DNA of 64,000 nucleotides from positions 2,108,001-2,172,000 of the forward strand of contig NZ_CP014782.1 of the NCBI RefSeq assembly GCF_002005305.1, in the 5' to 3' direction. Both the position numbers and the translations under genes were made by a program. The stretch comes from Shewanella psychrophila (lineage in GTDB: Bacteria; Pseudomonadota; Gammaproteobacteria; Enterobacterales; Shewanellaceae). Shown piece by piece: positions 8,669-18,358 of the stretch (position 1 is its first letter; each line of letters opens with the position of its first letter). Under the pieces are notes generated by a model. That model saw only the letters and a list, made by a program, of their open reading frames with translations. It was not told where the DNA came from and did no database searches.

Positions 8669-9946
8669 TTACTCTGCGCCGGCAGCTTGTGGCTCACTCG
8701 TCTCATAGATGAGTATAGGACTAGACTCGCCTTTAACGACAGATTCATCTATCACCACCTTGGCAACATCATCGGCCGAAGGTAGGTCATACATAATATC
8801 GAGTAAAATACTTTCCACGATTGAACGCAATCCACGAGCACCAGTCTTACGTGTCATCGCCTTAGCTGCGATAGCCTTCAATGCATCGGCTCTGAACTCA
8901 AGCTCAACGCCTTCCATCTCGAACAAAGCTGCAAACTGTTTAGTCAGTGCATTCTTAGGTTCAGACAAAATTTGTACTAACGCTTCTTCATCAAGCTCAG
9001 CCAATGTTGAAAGCACTGGCAGACGGCCAATAAACTCAGGGATCAGGCCATACTTAACCAGATCTTCTGGCTCAACTTGCATCAAGGTCTCCGAGATAGT
9101 GGCTTTATCATCTTCTCCCTTAACCTGAGCACTAAAGCCGATACCCGTTCCTTTATGACTACGCTGCTCGATGACCTTCTCAAGACCCGAGAAAGCACCA
9201 CCACAAATGAACAGAATCTTAGAGGTATCTACCTGTAAAAACTCTTGCTGTGGATGCTTACGTCCCCCCTGCGGCGGTACAGAAGCAACAGTGCCCTCTA
9301 TCAACTTGAGCAGTGCCTGTTGAACACCTTCACCAGACACATCACGAGTAATCGACGGATTATCAGACTTACGGCTGATCTTATCAATTTCATCGATGTA
9401 GACTATGCCACGTTGCGCCTTCTCCACATCATAATCACATTTTTGCAGCAGTTTCTGAATGATGTTCTCGACATCTTCACCCACATAACCTGCCTCGGTT
9501 AATGTAGTTGCATCGGCCATAGTAAATGGCACGTCAAGGAAACGAGCAAATGTCTCGGCGAGTAATGTCTTACCACTACCCGTTGGACCAATCAGCAAGA
9601 TATTACTCTTGCCCAGCTCCACACCATCTTTAGGACTCGAATTCTTTAACCGCTTATAGTGATTATATACCGCGACAGAAAGGACTTTCTTTGCTGTCTC
9701 CTGCCCGATGACATAATCATCCAGATGAGCTCTTAACTCATGTGGTGTCGGTAACTTGTCTTGATCTTGCTTCGGTGAAATCTCTTTGATCTCTTCCCTA
9801 ATTATATCGTTGCAGAGCTCAACACACTCATCACAAACATATACTGAAGGGCCAGCGATGAGTTTACGAACCTCATGTTGACTCTTTCCACAAAAAGAGC
9901 AGTACAGTAGTTTTCCACTGTCACCGGTACTTTTGTTGTCGCTCAT
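8669..9946 (-). CDS. clpX: ClpX, unfoldase subunit of ClpXP protease
   Basis: ClpX is an AAA+ hexamer that unfolds tagged substrates and feeds them into ClpP. The 425-residue product has the N-terminal zinc-binding domain (CSFCGK...CDEC), Walker A GPTGSGKT (about residue 121), Walker B IVYIDEIDK, the pore loop GYVGEDV, and the IGF-type ClpP-binding loop GIGFSA. Length is normal. It follows clpP on the minus strand with an 84-bp gap, the standard order. Confidence 0.97.
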   Translation of the reverse strand: MSDNKSTGDSGKLLYCSFCGKSQHEVRKLIAGPSVYVCDECVELCNDIIREEIKEISPKQDQDKLPTPHELRAHLDDYVIGQETAKKVLSVAVYNHYKRLKNSSPKDGVELGKSNILLIGPTGSGKTLLAETFARFLDVPFTMADATTLTEAGYVGEDVENIIQKLLQKCDYDVEKAQRGIVYIDEIDKISRKSDNPSITRDVSGEGVQQALLKLIEGTVASVPPQGGRKHPQQEFLQVDTSKILFICGGAFSGLEKVIEQRSHKGTGIGFSAQVKGEDDKATISETLMQVEPEDLVKYGLIPEFIGRLPVLSTLAELDEEALVQILSEPKNALTKQFAALFEMEGVELEFRADALKAIAAKAMTRKTGARGLRSIVESILLDIMYDLPSADDVAKVVIDESVVKGESSPILIYETSEPQAAGAE

Positions 9947-10030
9947 TACACTACCTCTTGCGCTGTCTGCACTACTACTTAATTCTATTTAACGTCTTAC
10001 TACTCAGCATAGCTCAGCCAAAGACAAAAA

Positions 10031-10642
10031 TCAGCCCCGTTTACTCATCACTGAATCCACAAGTCCATACTCTGTAGCTTCATCGGCGCTCATGAAATTA
10101 TCACGATCAGTATCGCGTTCAATCACATCTAAAGGCTGGCCGGTATGCTCAGCGAGCATTTTATTCAACTTGTTCTTAATGCCTAAAATTTCTTGGGCAT
10201 GAATCGCGATATCAGACGCTTGTCCTTGGAAACCACCAAGCGGCTGATGGATCATCACTCGCGAATTGGGTAAACAGTAGCGCTTACCTTCTGCACCACC
10301 GGCAAGAAGAAACGCACCCATGCTAGCAGCTTGTCCGATACAGACAGTGCTGACATTTGGCTTAATAAATTGCATTGTATCGTAGATCGCCATTCCGGCA
10401 GTAACAGAACCACCTGGGGAGTTAATATACAGGAAGATATCCTTATCAGGGCTTTCCGACTCCAAAAACAGTAATTGTGCAACGACAAGGTTAGCCATAT
10501 GCTCTTCTACCGGACCAACCAGGAAGATGATACGCTCTTTTAATAGGCGAGAATAGATATCGTACGAGCGTTCACCCTTAGCAGTTTGTTCAACTACCAT
10601 AGGCACTAGTGCATTTAATACTGATTCTGGTGCATTTTGCAT
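10031..10642 (-). CDS. clpP: ClpP, proteolytic subunit of ClpXP/ClpAP
   Basis: ClpP is the serine peptidase that forms a two-ring degradation chamber. The 203-residue product carries the catalytic Ser in GQAASMGAFLL, the His in MIHQPLGG, and a C-terminal Asp region (ERDTDRDNFM). It lacks a long propeptide and begins near MQNAPES. It sits between tig and clpX on the same strand. A hairpin separates it from tig, so it may be transcribed partly from its own promoter. Confidence 0.97.
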   Translation of the reverse strand: MQNAPESVLNALVPMVVEQTAKGERSYDIYSRLLKERIIFLVGPVEEHMANLVVAQLLFLESESPDKDIFLYINSPGGSVTAGMAIYDTMQFIKPNVSTVCIGQAASMGAFLLAGGAEGKRYCLPNSRVMIHQPLGGFQGQASDIAIHAQEILGIKNKLNKMLAEHTGQPLDVIERDTDRDNFMSADEATEYGLVDSVMSKRG

Positions 10643-10666
10643 TATTTATAATCCCTAAATAAAAAC

Positions 10667-10694
10667 GGCTCGCATGAGGAACCTCATACGAGCC
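10667..10694 (-). terminator. hairpin between tig and clpP
   Basis: A 13-bp imperfect stem GGCTCGTATGAGG / CCTCATGCGAGCC (minus strand) is followed by GTTTTTATTT. It could end tig transcription or act as a partial attenuator before clpP. Confidence 0.75.
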
Positions 10695-10732
10695 ATTATA
10701 AATGGTTAATCACCATTTAAGTCAAGCTAAGC

Positions 10733-12037
10733 TTAACCTTGTTGTGTAGCCTTGTTCATAAATTCTTCAAAGTTGACTGCTTTTTCAGTCACTTTTGCAG
10801 TTTTTAACAAAGCTTCCACCGCTTGCTCTTCAAGAGCGACGTTGCGCATGTTCTGCATCATCTCTTGGTTAGCGTTGTAATATTCAACAACTTCACTTGG
10901 ATCTTCGTAAGCTGAAGCCATAGAAGCGATAAGACCATTAACACGTTCGTCTTCAGCTTTTAGCTCATTAGTCTTGATCACTTCACCAAGAAGTAGACCG
11001 ACTTTTACGCGACGTGCTGCTTGCTCAGTGAATAAATCAGCTGGTAGCTCAGGCATATTAGCGGCTTGATCACCGAAACGCTGCATCGCTTGCTTACGCA
11101 ATACTTCAACTTCGCCATCGATAAGTGACTTAGGCAGGTCGATTTCGTTCTGCTCAAGTAGGCCGTTAAGTACTTGCTCTTTAACACTTGCTTTAAGTGC
11201 TTGCTCAAGTTCACGACCCATGTTCTTACTGATCTCAGCTTTAAGCGCTTCAAGACCACCTTCAGTCACACCAAATAGCTTAGCAAACTCGTCATTAACT
11301 TCAGGAAGGTTAGCCGCTTGAACTTCGTTCAGTGTAATAACGAAGTTAGCAACTTTACCTTTCAAGTTTTCAGCATGGTAATCTTCAGGGAAAGTCACTT
11401 CGATATCGAACTCTTCACCGGCTTTATGACCTTCAACACCAGACTCGAAGCCTGGAATCATGCGGCCACTACCAAGTTGTAGTTCGAAGTTTTCAGCTTT
11501 ACCGCCTTCAAACTCTTCACCGTCAACTGAACCCACGAAATTGATCATCGCCTTGTCGCCGTCAGCAGCTTCACGCTCTACAGCTTCGAAAGTCGCGTGT
11601 TGCTTACGCAATGTTTCGATCATTGCGTCAACATCAACGTCTGTTACTTCAGCAGTTGGTTGTTCTACAACGATTGCATCAAGACCCTTTAGTTCTACTT
11701 CTGGGTAGATTTCGAAAGTCGCAACAAACTGGAAGCTATCAGTACCTGACTCACCAGGTACGAAAGTAGGTGCGCCAGCTGGGTTTAATTTCTCAGCAAC
11801 AATAGCTTCAACGAAATTACGCTGCATGACTTCACCAGTGATATCTTGACGTATAGCCTTGCCATAACGCTTGTTGATGACACTTACTGGCACCTTACCT
11901 GGACGGAAACCAGGAAGACGAGCACGCTTTGCTTCGTTCTTTAATGCTTCATTAACGGTCTTTTCGATCTGCTCAGCAGGAACAGAAATAGTTAGGCGAC
12001 GCTCTAGGCCTTGAGTTGTTTCAACAGAAACTTGCAT
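10733..12037 (-). CDS. tig: trigger factor
   Basis: Trigger factor is the ribosome-bound chaperone and proline isomerase that meets nascent chains first. The 434-residue product has the ribosome-docking signature GFRPGKVP (about residues 43-50), a central FKBP-type isomerase domain (GDKAMINFVGSVDGEEFEGG...FPEDYHAENLKGK) and the helical C-terminal domain. It is the first gene of the tig-clpP-clpX-lon-hupB-ppiD block. Confidence 0.97.
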   Translation of the reverse strand: MQVSVETTQGLERRLTISVPAEQIEKTVNEALKNEAKRARLPGFRPGKVPVSVINKRYGKAIRQDITGEVMQRNFVEAIVAEKLNPAGAPTFVPGESGTDSFQFVATFEIYPEVELKGLDAIVVEQPTAEVTDVDVDAMIETLRKQHATFEAVEREAADGDKAMINFVGSVDGEEFEGGKAENFELQLGSGRMIPGFESGVEGHKAGEEFDIEVTFPEDYHAENLKGKVANFVITLNEVQAANLPEVNDEFAKLFGVTEGGLEALKAEISKNMGRELEQALKASVKEQVLNGLLEQNEIDLPKSLIDGEVEVLRKQAMQRFGDQAANMPELPADLFTEQAARRVKVGLLLGEVIKTNELKAEDERVNGLIASMASAYEDPSEVVEYYNANQEMMQNMRNVALEEQAVEALLKTAKVTEKAVNFEEFMNKATQQG

Positions 12038-12246
12038 TGTTTTACCTCGAAATAAGTCTTACGTCCTTTGTAATAGTCGAATGATCAACTATTAAAGTAT
12101 TCGTTTCTTGATCTTAAAATTTGACTAGAAAGCCCATCACAACTGAATCCCGGCTCTAATCACTCATAGTTGATAATTATCAAGACGCGACATTATAGCT
12201 AGGCTTTATCCCAGAGTCGACCTTAAAACGCGAATTACAGACGTAA

Positions 12247-12270
12247 AAAAAGCGACCTAAGGTCGCTTTT
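12247..12270 (-). terminator. terminator of the tRNA operon
   Basis: The stem AAAGCGACC / GGTCGCTTT is followed on the minus strand by seven Ts, about 20 bp past tRNA-His. Confidence 0.85.
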
Positions 12271-12290
12271 CTACTTTCTTCTGAAAGAAA

Positions 12291-12367
12291 TGGGGTGACT
12301 GATGGGGCTCGAACCCACGACAACCGGAATCACAATCCGGGGCTCTACCAACTGAGCTACAATCACC
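12291..12367 (-). tRNA. tRNA-His (GTG)
   Basis: A full cloverleaf of 77 nt including encoded CCA. The anticodon is GTG, the extra 5' G typical of tRNA-His pairs with C73, and the T-arm contains GGTTCGAGCC. Confidence 0.95.
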
Positions 12368-12374
12368 ACTGATA

Positions 12375-12451
12375 TGGTGCGCCCGGCAGGATTCGAACCT
12401 GCGGCCACCCGCTTAGAAGGCGGGTGCTCTATCCAACTGAGCTACGGGCGC
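12375..12451 (-). tRNA. tRNA-Arg (TCT)
   Basis: A full cloverleaf of 77 nt with acceptor GCGCCCG/CGGGCGC, anticodon TCT and encoded CCA. It lies seven bases upstream (in transcription) of tRNA-His, so the two are co-transcribed. Confidence 0.95.
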
Positions 12452-12643
12452 TTCGAAAGTGAGAATTCTCACATCCTGAATAAGCGTTGAAAGACGTATC
12501 TTTCTAATTTATCTGCTTGGTTTTCAGATAAATGGATAACTTTGTCGGCCACTCTCTTTAATAAAGAGTGAGGATTCGAAGCTCTTAGCCTCTGTTCCTA
12601 TTCGACCTTAAGCAGGAAGGTTAACAACCTACTTTAATAAATT

Positions 12644-12720
<77 letters not shown>

Positions 12721-13133
12721 AAAGTCTAACTTTTACTTCATCTGCAATGAGCACCAGAGTTCCTCTGTTCCACTTCTTATCCTAAACAAGGATGCTTAAG
12801 CGGCTGGGCAAATTACCGAAGGTATAATCATTTGAAAATTTTAAGAATGTTTGTAATTAGGAGTAAACATTCAATTTTCTGCTAACCTCGAGAACAATCT
12901 AGCTTCTCGTTGAGAACGGAGCGCATCTTAGCCCCTAGCCTCACATGCGTCAACGGTTTTTTTATAAAGAAAGTGAGCTTGGCTATTTTACAAACTATTG
13001 GGTCTAAAACCACTCAAATTATCCGTATTATAGAACTGATTGTTGCCGAGCTTAATAAATGACACTCGAGCCTTGTCCTGTTAAAATGACGCCGGTTTTC
13101 ATTATCGCGCCCCATAAAGGATATCCTACCCCC

Positions 13134-13994
13134 ATGACAGCTCAAAGAATCGATGGCAAAGCGATCGCTCAATCCATTCGAACACAGCTAAAAGAAAAAG
13201 TAACCGCCCGTAAAGAGGCAGGACAAAGAGCTCCAGGTTTGGCTGTGATTTTAGTCGGCGCAGATCCGGCATCTCAAGTTTATGTTGGCAGCAAGAGACG
13301 TGCCTGTGAAGAGGTTGGGTTTCTTTCTCGCTCATATGACTTAGACAGCAGCACATCTGAAGAAGCGCTACTGGCGCTAATTGATGAATGTAATAACGAT
13401 TCATCAATCGATGGCATATTAGTCCAACTCCCCTTGCCTGATCATATAGAAGAGTCCAAGGTCATCGAGCGTATTAGACCCGACAAAGATGTCGATGGTT
13501 TCCATCCCTATAATGTTGGCCGTCTAGCTCAGCGCATTCCTGTGCTGCGTTCATGCACGCCCATGGGCATCATGACACTGATTAAGTCTACCGGTGTCGA
13601 TACCTTTGGTTTAGACGCTATCGTAGTGGGAGCCTCGAACATTGTGGGTCGTCCCATGACATTGGAATTGTTACTTGCCGGTTGTACAACAACCACCTGC
13701 CATAGATTCACCCGTAATCTGGAACAGAAAGTCAGGCAAGCCGATCTTGTTGTGGTAGCAGTAGGAAAGCCTGGTTTCATTCCAGGCGATTGGATCAAGC
13801 CTGGTGCCTTGGTTATCGATGTGGGAATTAACCGCCTCGAAGATGGCAGCTTAGTGGGTGATGTACAATACGATGTCGCGGCGCAAAATGCTGCTTTCAT
13901 CACACCTGTACCTGGCGGCGTCGGTCCAATGACCATAGCCAGTCTGCTGGAGAACACCTTATACGCTGCCGAAACTTATCACGATGAAGTCTAG
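13134..13994 (+). CDS. folD: FolD, methylenetetrahydrofolate dehydrogenase/cyclohydrolase
   Basis: FolD interconverts 5,10-methylene-THF, methenyl-THF and 10-formyl-THF in the cytoplasm, supplying one-carbon units for purines and formyl-Met. The 286-residue product has the conserved YVGSKRRACEEVG active-site segment with catalytic Lys, the DGILVQLPLP motif, the Rossmann segment VVGASNIVGRPM and the PVPGGVGPMT signature. I chose the ATG at MTAQRIDGK, the usual FolD N-terminus; an upstream in-frame ATG would add 25 non-homologous residues. The gene stands alone, divergent from the tRNA operon. Confidence 0.96.
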   Translation: MTAQRIDGKAIAQSIRTQLKEKVTARKEAGQRAPGLAVILVGADPASQVYVGSKRRACEEVGFLSRSYDLDSSTSEEALLALIDECNNDSSIDGILVQLPLPDHIEESKVIERIRPDKDVDGFHPYNVGRLAQRIPVLRSCTPMGIMTLIKSTGVDTFGLDAIVVGASNIVGRPMTLELLLAGCTTTTCHRFTRNLEQKVRQADLVVVAVGKPGFIPGDWIKPGALVIDVGINRLEDGSLVGDVQYDVAAQNAAFITPVPGGVGPMTIASLLENTLYAAETYHDEV

Positions 13995-14160
13995 GTAGGT
14001 TCTAGGCTTGGATATTAGTTGGTTCTAGGTTCTAAAAAGCATAACGAACATTTATGACCAGACACAACGAAGATTTATACCCGTCCCAGGTAAATTTTCA
14101 TAAGTGTTCCAGACACAAATCCCCTCAATCGCTATCCTTGCGATCGGGGATAAGTACATC
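13995..14160. other. spacer with degenerate repeat tail
   Basis: After folD the DNA contains GGTTCTA in head-to-tail copies. It also has a partial copy of the repeat tail AACATTTATGACCAGACA followed by AACGAAGATTTAT, matching the sequence after the double hairpin at 80-128. No gene seen. Confidence 0.6.
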
Positions 14161-14167
14161 CTTGTAC

Positions 14168-14195
14168 AAAAAAGCCTGCATCAGCAGGCTTTTTT
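14168..14195 (-). terminator. cysS terminator
   Basis: A perfect stem AAAAAAGCCTGC / GCAGGCTTTTTT with loop ATCA. T-runs on both strands let it also end folD transcription. Confidence 0.88.
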
Positions 14196-14216
14196 ATCAC
14201 TAAGTGAAAGTATAAG

Positions 14217-15596
14217 TTACTTTTTACGCCAAGTGGTGCCGCTTGGTCCATCTTCTAAGATGACACCTAAGACATTTAAACCATCTCGAGCCACATCAGC
14301 AGCAGGCCAGTCTTTCTCGGCTCTGGCACGATTACGTTCGACTATCAATGCCTCGATTTGAGCCACTTCATCATCACTGCCTTCACCCTTGAAGAACACA
14401 TCTACATCTTGTTCCAGTAGACCTAATACCTCGGCCAACTCTCTTAATTTAACACCCAATGCCGACGCTTGTGCGATGTCACTGCCTTTAAGGCGGTTAA
14501 TCTCACGCACCATCTCAAACAGTACTGAGTAAGCTTCAGGCGTATTAAAATCATCATCCATCGCCGAATTAAACTTAGCGACAAACTCTTCCGACCCTGC
14601 GGCATCAACAGTTAAATCTAAGCCTTTTAATGAAGTATACAAACGCTCGAGTGCAGATTTAGCTTGCTTAAGGTTATCTTCCGAATAGTTGAGCTGACTA
14701 CGGTAATGACCCGATAACAAGAAGTAACGAATCGTTGCTGCATCATAATGCTTGAGTACATCACGTATGGTGAAGAAGTTGTTCAATGATTTTGACATCT
14801 TCTCCTTGTCGATCATCACCATGCCTGTGTGCATCCAATAATTCACGTAAGGCGTGTCATGGGCACAGCAAGATTGAGCGATCTCGTTCTCGTGATGTGG
14901 AAACTGTAGATCTGAACCACCACCATGAATATCGAAGTGCTGCCCCAGATGCTTGCTGTTCATTGCCGAACATTCAATATGCCATCCCGGACGACCCGCC
15001 CCCCACGGAGACTCCCAAGTAGGCTCTCCCGGTTTAGACATCTTCCACAACACAAAATCCATAGGATCGCGCTTAGTGTCTTCGACTTCGACGCGAGCAC
15101 CGGCTTGCAGTTGCTCAAGATTTTGCCCCGATAAGCGACCATATTCAGGGAAAGATGAAACGCTAAATAACACATCGCCATTATCAGAAACATAGGCATG
15201 CTCTTTCTCGATAAGTTTCTCAACCATATCGATAATTTCCGGCATATGCAGGGTGGCTCTGGGCTCAAAATCCGGGCGCTTCATGTTTAACGCATCAAAA
15301 TCCTTGTGCATCTCACCAATTAAACGCTCAGTTAAAGATTCACAACTTTCATTATTCTCAGCCGCACGCTTGATGATCTTGTCATCAACATCGGTAATGT
15401 TTCGCTGAAAGTTCACTTCATAGCCTGAATATCTCAGATACCTGACGATCATATCAAAAGAGACAAAAGTACGACCGTGACCGATATGACATAAGTCATA
15501 GATGGTGATCCCACACACATACATGCCAATTTTCCCTGGCTGTAATGGTTTGAATTCCTCTTTTTGGCGGGTCAGACTATTGTATAACTTCAACAT
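14217..15596 (-). CDS. cysS: cysteinyl-tRNA synthetase
   Basis: This class I synthetase charges tRNA-Cys. The 459-residue product has the HIGH motif in DLCHIGHGRTF, KMSKS in KEKMSKSLNN, and the zinc ligands (YVCGITIYD near the N-terminus, WHIECSAM, and HHENE). Length matches the family. I chose the ATG at MLKLYNSLTRQ; the longer reading needs a TTG and adds five residues. It is divergent from ppiB. Confidence 0.96.
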   Translation of the reverse strand: MLKLYNSLTRQKEEFKPLQPGKIGMYVCGITIYDLCHIGHGRTFVSFDMIVRYLRYSGYEVNFQRNITDVDDKIIKRAAENNESCESLTERLIGEMHKDFDALNMKRPDFEPRATLHMPEIIDMVEKLIEKEHAYVSDNGDVLFSVSSFPEYGRLSGQNLEQLQAGARVEVEDTKRDPMDFVLWKMSKPGEPTWESPWGAGRPGWHIECSAMNSKHLGQHFDIHGGGSDLQFPHHENEIAQSCCAHDTPYVNYWMHTGMVMIDKEKMSKSLNNFFTIRDVLKHYDAATIRYFLLSGHYRSQLNYSEDNLKQAKSALERLYTSLKGLDLTVDAAGSEEFVAKFNSAMDDDFNTPEAYSVLFEMVREINRLKGSDIAQASALGVKLRELAEVLGLLEQDVDVFFKGEGSDDEVAQIEALIVERNRARAEKDWPAADVARDGLNVLGVILEDGPSGTTWRKK

Positions 15597-15858
15597 CGCT
15601 ACTCTCTTCAACGAAAAAACAATAAAAATTAGCCAAGCAGTTTAACATTGCCCCCGTGTCGCTTCCATCTGTTTTACGTGACTCTCTCCATGAAACTTAG
15701 CTTTTTATCAGGCATGTGAATGAGTTTTACCCTCATTGGCCTTGGCATTCGGTTTTTATTCTCTTAAGCAAATTATCGACTAGCTCTTTATGCGAAATGG
15801 CAATTACGATAGAATCCTGCCACAATTTCTTATTGCTAAACTTAGTGAGAATCAAATA

Positions 15859-16353
15859 ATGATCACTCTTCATACTAACCACGGTGAAATAACCCTGGAA
15901 CTCGAAACAGAAAAAGCACCGTTAACAGCCGACAACTTTATCAAGTATGCTAAAGATGGCTTCTATGACGGTACGGTATTCCACCGCGTTATCGACGGTT
16001 TCATGGTTCAAGGTGGCGGCTTTACAGAAGATATGGAGCAGAAGCGTTGCAGTGAAACCATTAAGAACGAAGCCAGTAATGGTTTGTCAAACGTCATAGG
16101 CACTGTGGCTATGGCCAGAACATCAGATCCTCATTCGGCAACAGCCCAGTTCTTCATCAACATCAATGACAATACCTTCCTGGATTTTAAATCAGAAACC
16201 GCACAGGGCTGGGGTTACTGCGTCTTCGGTAAGGTCAGTGCCGGCATGGACGTAGTCAACAAGATCAAGGCAGTAAGCACAGGTAACAAGGGCATGCATC
16301 AAGATGTGCCTCTAGAAGCTGTAATTATCGAGAAAGTGACCATTGCCGAATAA
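15859..16353 (+). CDS. ppiB: cytoplasmic peptidyl-prolyl isomerase B (cyclophilin)
   Basis: This cyclophilin catalyses cis-trans isomerisation of Xaa-Pro bonds. The 164-residue product has the active-site blocks FHRVIDGFMVQGG, the ARTSDPHSATAQFFIN segment and a C-terminal VFGKV block. No signal peptide is present, hence the cytoplasmic B form. I chose the ATG at MITLHTNHGEI. It is followed nine bases later by lpxH, so the two are probably co-transcribed. Confidence 0.95.
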   Translation: MITLHTNHGEITLELETEKAPLTADNFIKYAKDGFYDGTVFHRVIDGFMVQGGGFTEDMEQKRCSETIKNEASNGLSNVIGTVAMARTSDPHSATAQFFININDNTFLDFKSETAQGWGYCVFGKVSAGMDVVNKIKAVSTGNKGMHQDVPLEAVIIEKVTIAE

Positions 16354-16362
16354 ATCAGCTTA

Positions 16363-17097
16363 ATGCGCACACTTTTTATAGGCGATCTGCATCTATCTGC
16401 AGATCGTCCTGATATTACACTCGCCTTCAATCAGTTTCTCGATACCCAACTCGATGATGCCGAAGCACTTTATATACTTGGCGATCTATTTGAAGTTTGG
16501 ATCGGAGATGATATTGCCGAACCCTTCGCTAATGAATTAGCCGAAAAGCTCCACGGCATCTCACAGAATCTCCCCATATATTATATCCATGGGAATCGAG
16601 ATTTTTTGATCGGCCACCAATATGCGAAACGTTCCGGCATGATCTTGTTGCCTGAAGTCCATAGTCTTGACCTTTATGGTACTCCAACCGTGATCCTTCA
16701 TGGCGATAGCCTCTGCACACTCGATAAGGCCTACCAAAGGTTCAGACGTTTCAGAAATAACCCGGCTATTAAGTGGATTTATTCACACTTGCCTAAGCAC
16801 ACTCGCCAAAATATTGCGACCAACATACGTGCTAAAAGTAAGGCGAGTAACATGAATAAAAGCTATACCATCATGGATGTTGAGAGCGATGCCGTCATTA
16901 AGCTAATGAATCATTGCGGCGCAACACAGATGATCCATGGCCATACACATAGACCCGATGTTCATCATTTAGGCAAAAATCAGGCAGGAATTGAGAAACG
17001 TCGAATTGTTGTCGGTGACTGGTACGAACAAGGCAGTGTACTTAGCGTATCGAAAGATAATCTAGCCTTAACCAGCCTCCCCTTTCAAGCTAACTAA
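16363..17097 (+). CDS. lpxH: UDP-2,3-diacylglucosamine pyrophosphatase LpxH
   Basis: LpxH cleaves UDP-2,3-diacylglucosamine to lipid X and UMP, the fourth step of lipid A synthesis, at the inner membrane surface. The 244-residue product has all metallophosphoesterase motifs: GDLHLS, GDLFEVWIGDD, GNRDFL, the ILHGDSLC block, and HGHTHRP. The ppiB-lpxH order is conserved in Shewanella and E. coli. Confidence 0.95.
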   Translation: MRTLFIGDLHLSADRPDITLAFNQFLDTQLDDAEALYILGDLFEVWIGDDIAEPFANELAEKLHGISQNLPIYYIHGNRDFLIGHQYAKRSGMILLPEVHSLDLYGTPTVILHGDSLCTLDKAYQRFRRFRNNPAIKWIYSHLPKHTRQNIATNIRAKSKASNMNKSYTIMDVESDAVIKLMNHCGATQMIHGHTHRPDVHHLGKNQAGIEKRRIVVGDWYEQGSVLSVSKDNLALTSLPFQAN

Positions 17098-17180
17098 TTA
17101 ACCAGTAATCACTTAACTAAGCAATGACTGGTTATCCCCCACTAAAAACTGCCCAAAGCGATGAAAAGACTTAATAGATA

Positions 17181-17969
17181 TCAAAACTCTGGCGCGCCAC
17201 TGTGAAATTTAAACTCAGGATCGGCAGATAAGATGAGCTCAGCTTCAGCCTGGCGAATGATGGCTATTCGATCACTTACAGGCACACTTTTCTTAGTCAT
17301 AGCATTAGCCTGAATCAACTCAGCTAGCACCAAATAATCTTGATAATGTCTCGCCTCTGAACGTAATAAAGAAACATAGAATCGATTTAATTCATCGTCT
17401 AGGTATGGTGCTAGTTTTGCGAAACGCTCACAAGAACGAGCCTCGATAAAAGCCCCTATGATGAGCTTATCGACTAAGGCTGCAGGCTCATGGGTTCTGA
17501 CTTGCTTCATCATGCCTTTTGCATAACGACCTGCAGTCATGTTCTGGTAAGGGATATCTCGTGCTTGCATGATCTCCAATACCTGCTCGAAATGGTGAAA
17601 CTCCTCCTTAATAAGGCGAACCATCTTGCTTATAAGTTCTGAGCCATGTTCGAAGCCAGATTTAGCGACTAACTCCCCGACAAAATCATTTTTCTTACTG
17701 TCACGAGATAAAAAAGCATCTATATCTCTGTCTTTTTGATAAATGAATTCCTCATAAGGTTTTGCCCATTGAAGTAACAATTGACCGCTATCCTTATCGA
17801 CTGCGTATTTCCTAATAAGAAACATCGCGGTTTGGGCCGCCTTTAACTCACAGTTACAGTGATCGATAAGTAAGTCAGATAAACTTTCCGACTTTTTTGC
17901 CACCTCAATCCAGGTGTCTGGTGTTTCACATCCTAAAAAAGCATGGATCGGGGCTAACAATTGCTGCAT
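17181..17969 (-). CDS. miaE: MiaE, tRNA-(ms2io6A37) hydroxylase
   Basis: MiaE is a non-haem diiron monooxygenase that hydroxylates the isopentenyl group of ms2i6A at position 37 of tRNAs reading UNN codons. The 262-residue product shows diiron-ligand helices: DHCNCELKAAQTA, KEEFHHFEQV, FIEARSCERF and SEARHYQDY. Length is typical. It is convergent with lpxH. It is absent from E. coli K-12 but common in Shewanella and Salmonella. Confidence 0.9.
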   Translation of the reverse strand: MQQLLAPIHAFLGCETPDTWIEVAKKSESLSDLLIDHCNCELKAAQTAMFLIRKYAVDKDSGQLLLQWAKPYEEFIYQKDRDIDAFLSRDSKKNDFVGELVAKSGFEHGSELISKMVRLIKEEFHHFEQVLEIMQARDIPYQNMTAGRYAKGMMKQVRTHEPAALVDKLIIGAFIEARSCERFAKLAPYLDDELNRFYVSLLRSEARHYQDYLVLAELIQANAMTKKSVPVSDRIAIIRQAEAELILSADPEFKFHSGAPEF

Positions 17970-17989
17970 GGACTCTCTTCTCGAAGTAA

Positions 17990-18358
17990 TTAAATGTCAT
18001 TTTGATAGATGCAATATTCTAGCATTGACTCAGCCAGACTTAGGGATCTAATTTAATCGTTTTTTATTCACTTGAATGATTAATCCAGAAGTTTGAACTC
18101 GATCAAACAAACAGAAACACAGACTTAGAAACAAATAATTAACAAGTAAGACAAGTTCAGCTTGACTAAGGGGTCATTTTGTTCAATAAATAAACTTATA
18201 CCAAAGCAATTCTTGAGAATATGAGCTAGAAATTAATAAGAGCATAGATTGGCATTGGGTATCGTGAGCCGTAAGGTCTTTGGGAATGAGACCAATAGGC
18301 ATGTAGGCTCGTCTGAAGTTTGGCGAGCAAAAGTTAAAGCTGAACAAGGATAATTATA
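17990..18358. other. spacer upstream of the Yip1 gene
   Basis: No gene seen. It is AT-rich with scattered TTGA and TCAA words but no clear operator. An AAGGA ribosome binding site lies just before the next start codon. Confidence 0.5.

Noticed and set aside
12452..12643. A fourth tRNA between tRNA-Arg and tRNA-Pro
   Set aside because: The gap contains GAGGATTCGAAGCTC, which recalls a T-arm, but no cloverleaf or anticodon arm can be formed.
18190..18300. A MITE upstream of the Yip1 gene beginning TATACCAAAG
   Set aside because: A distant TTGGGTAT gives a weak inverted pair, but there is no convincing target duplication or second copy in the window.
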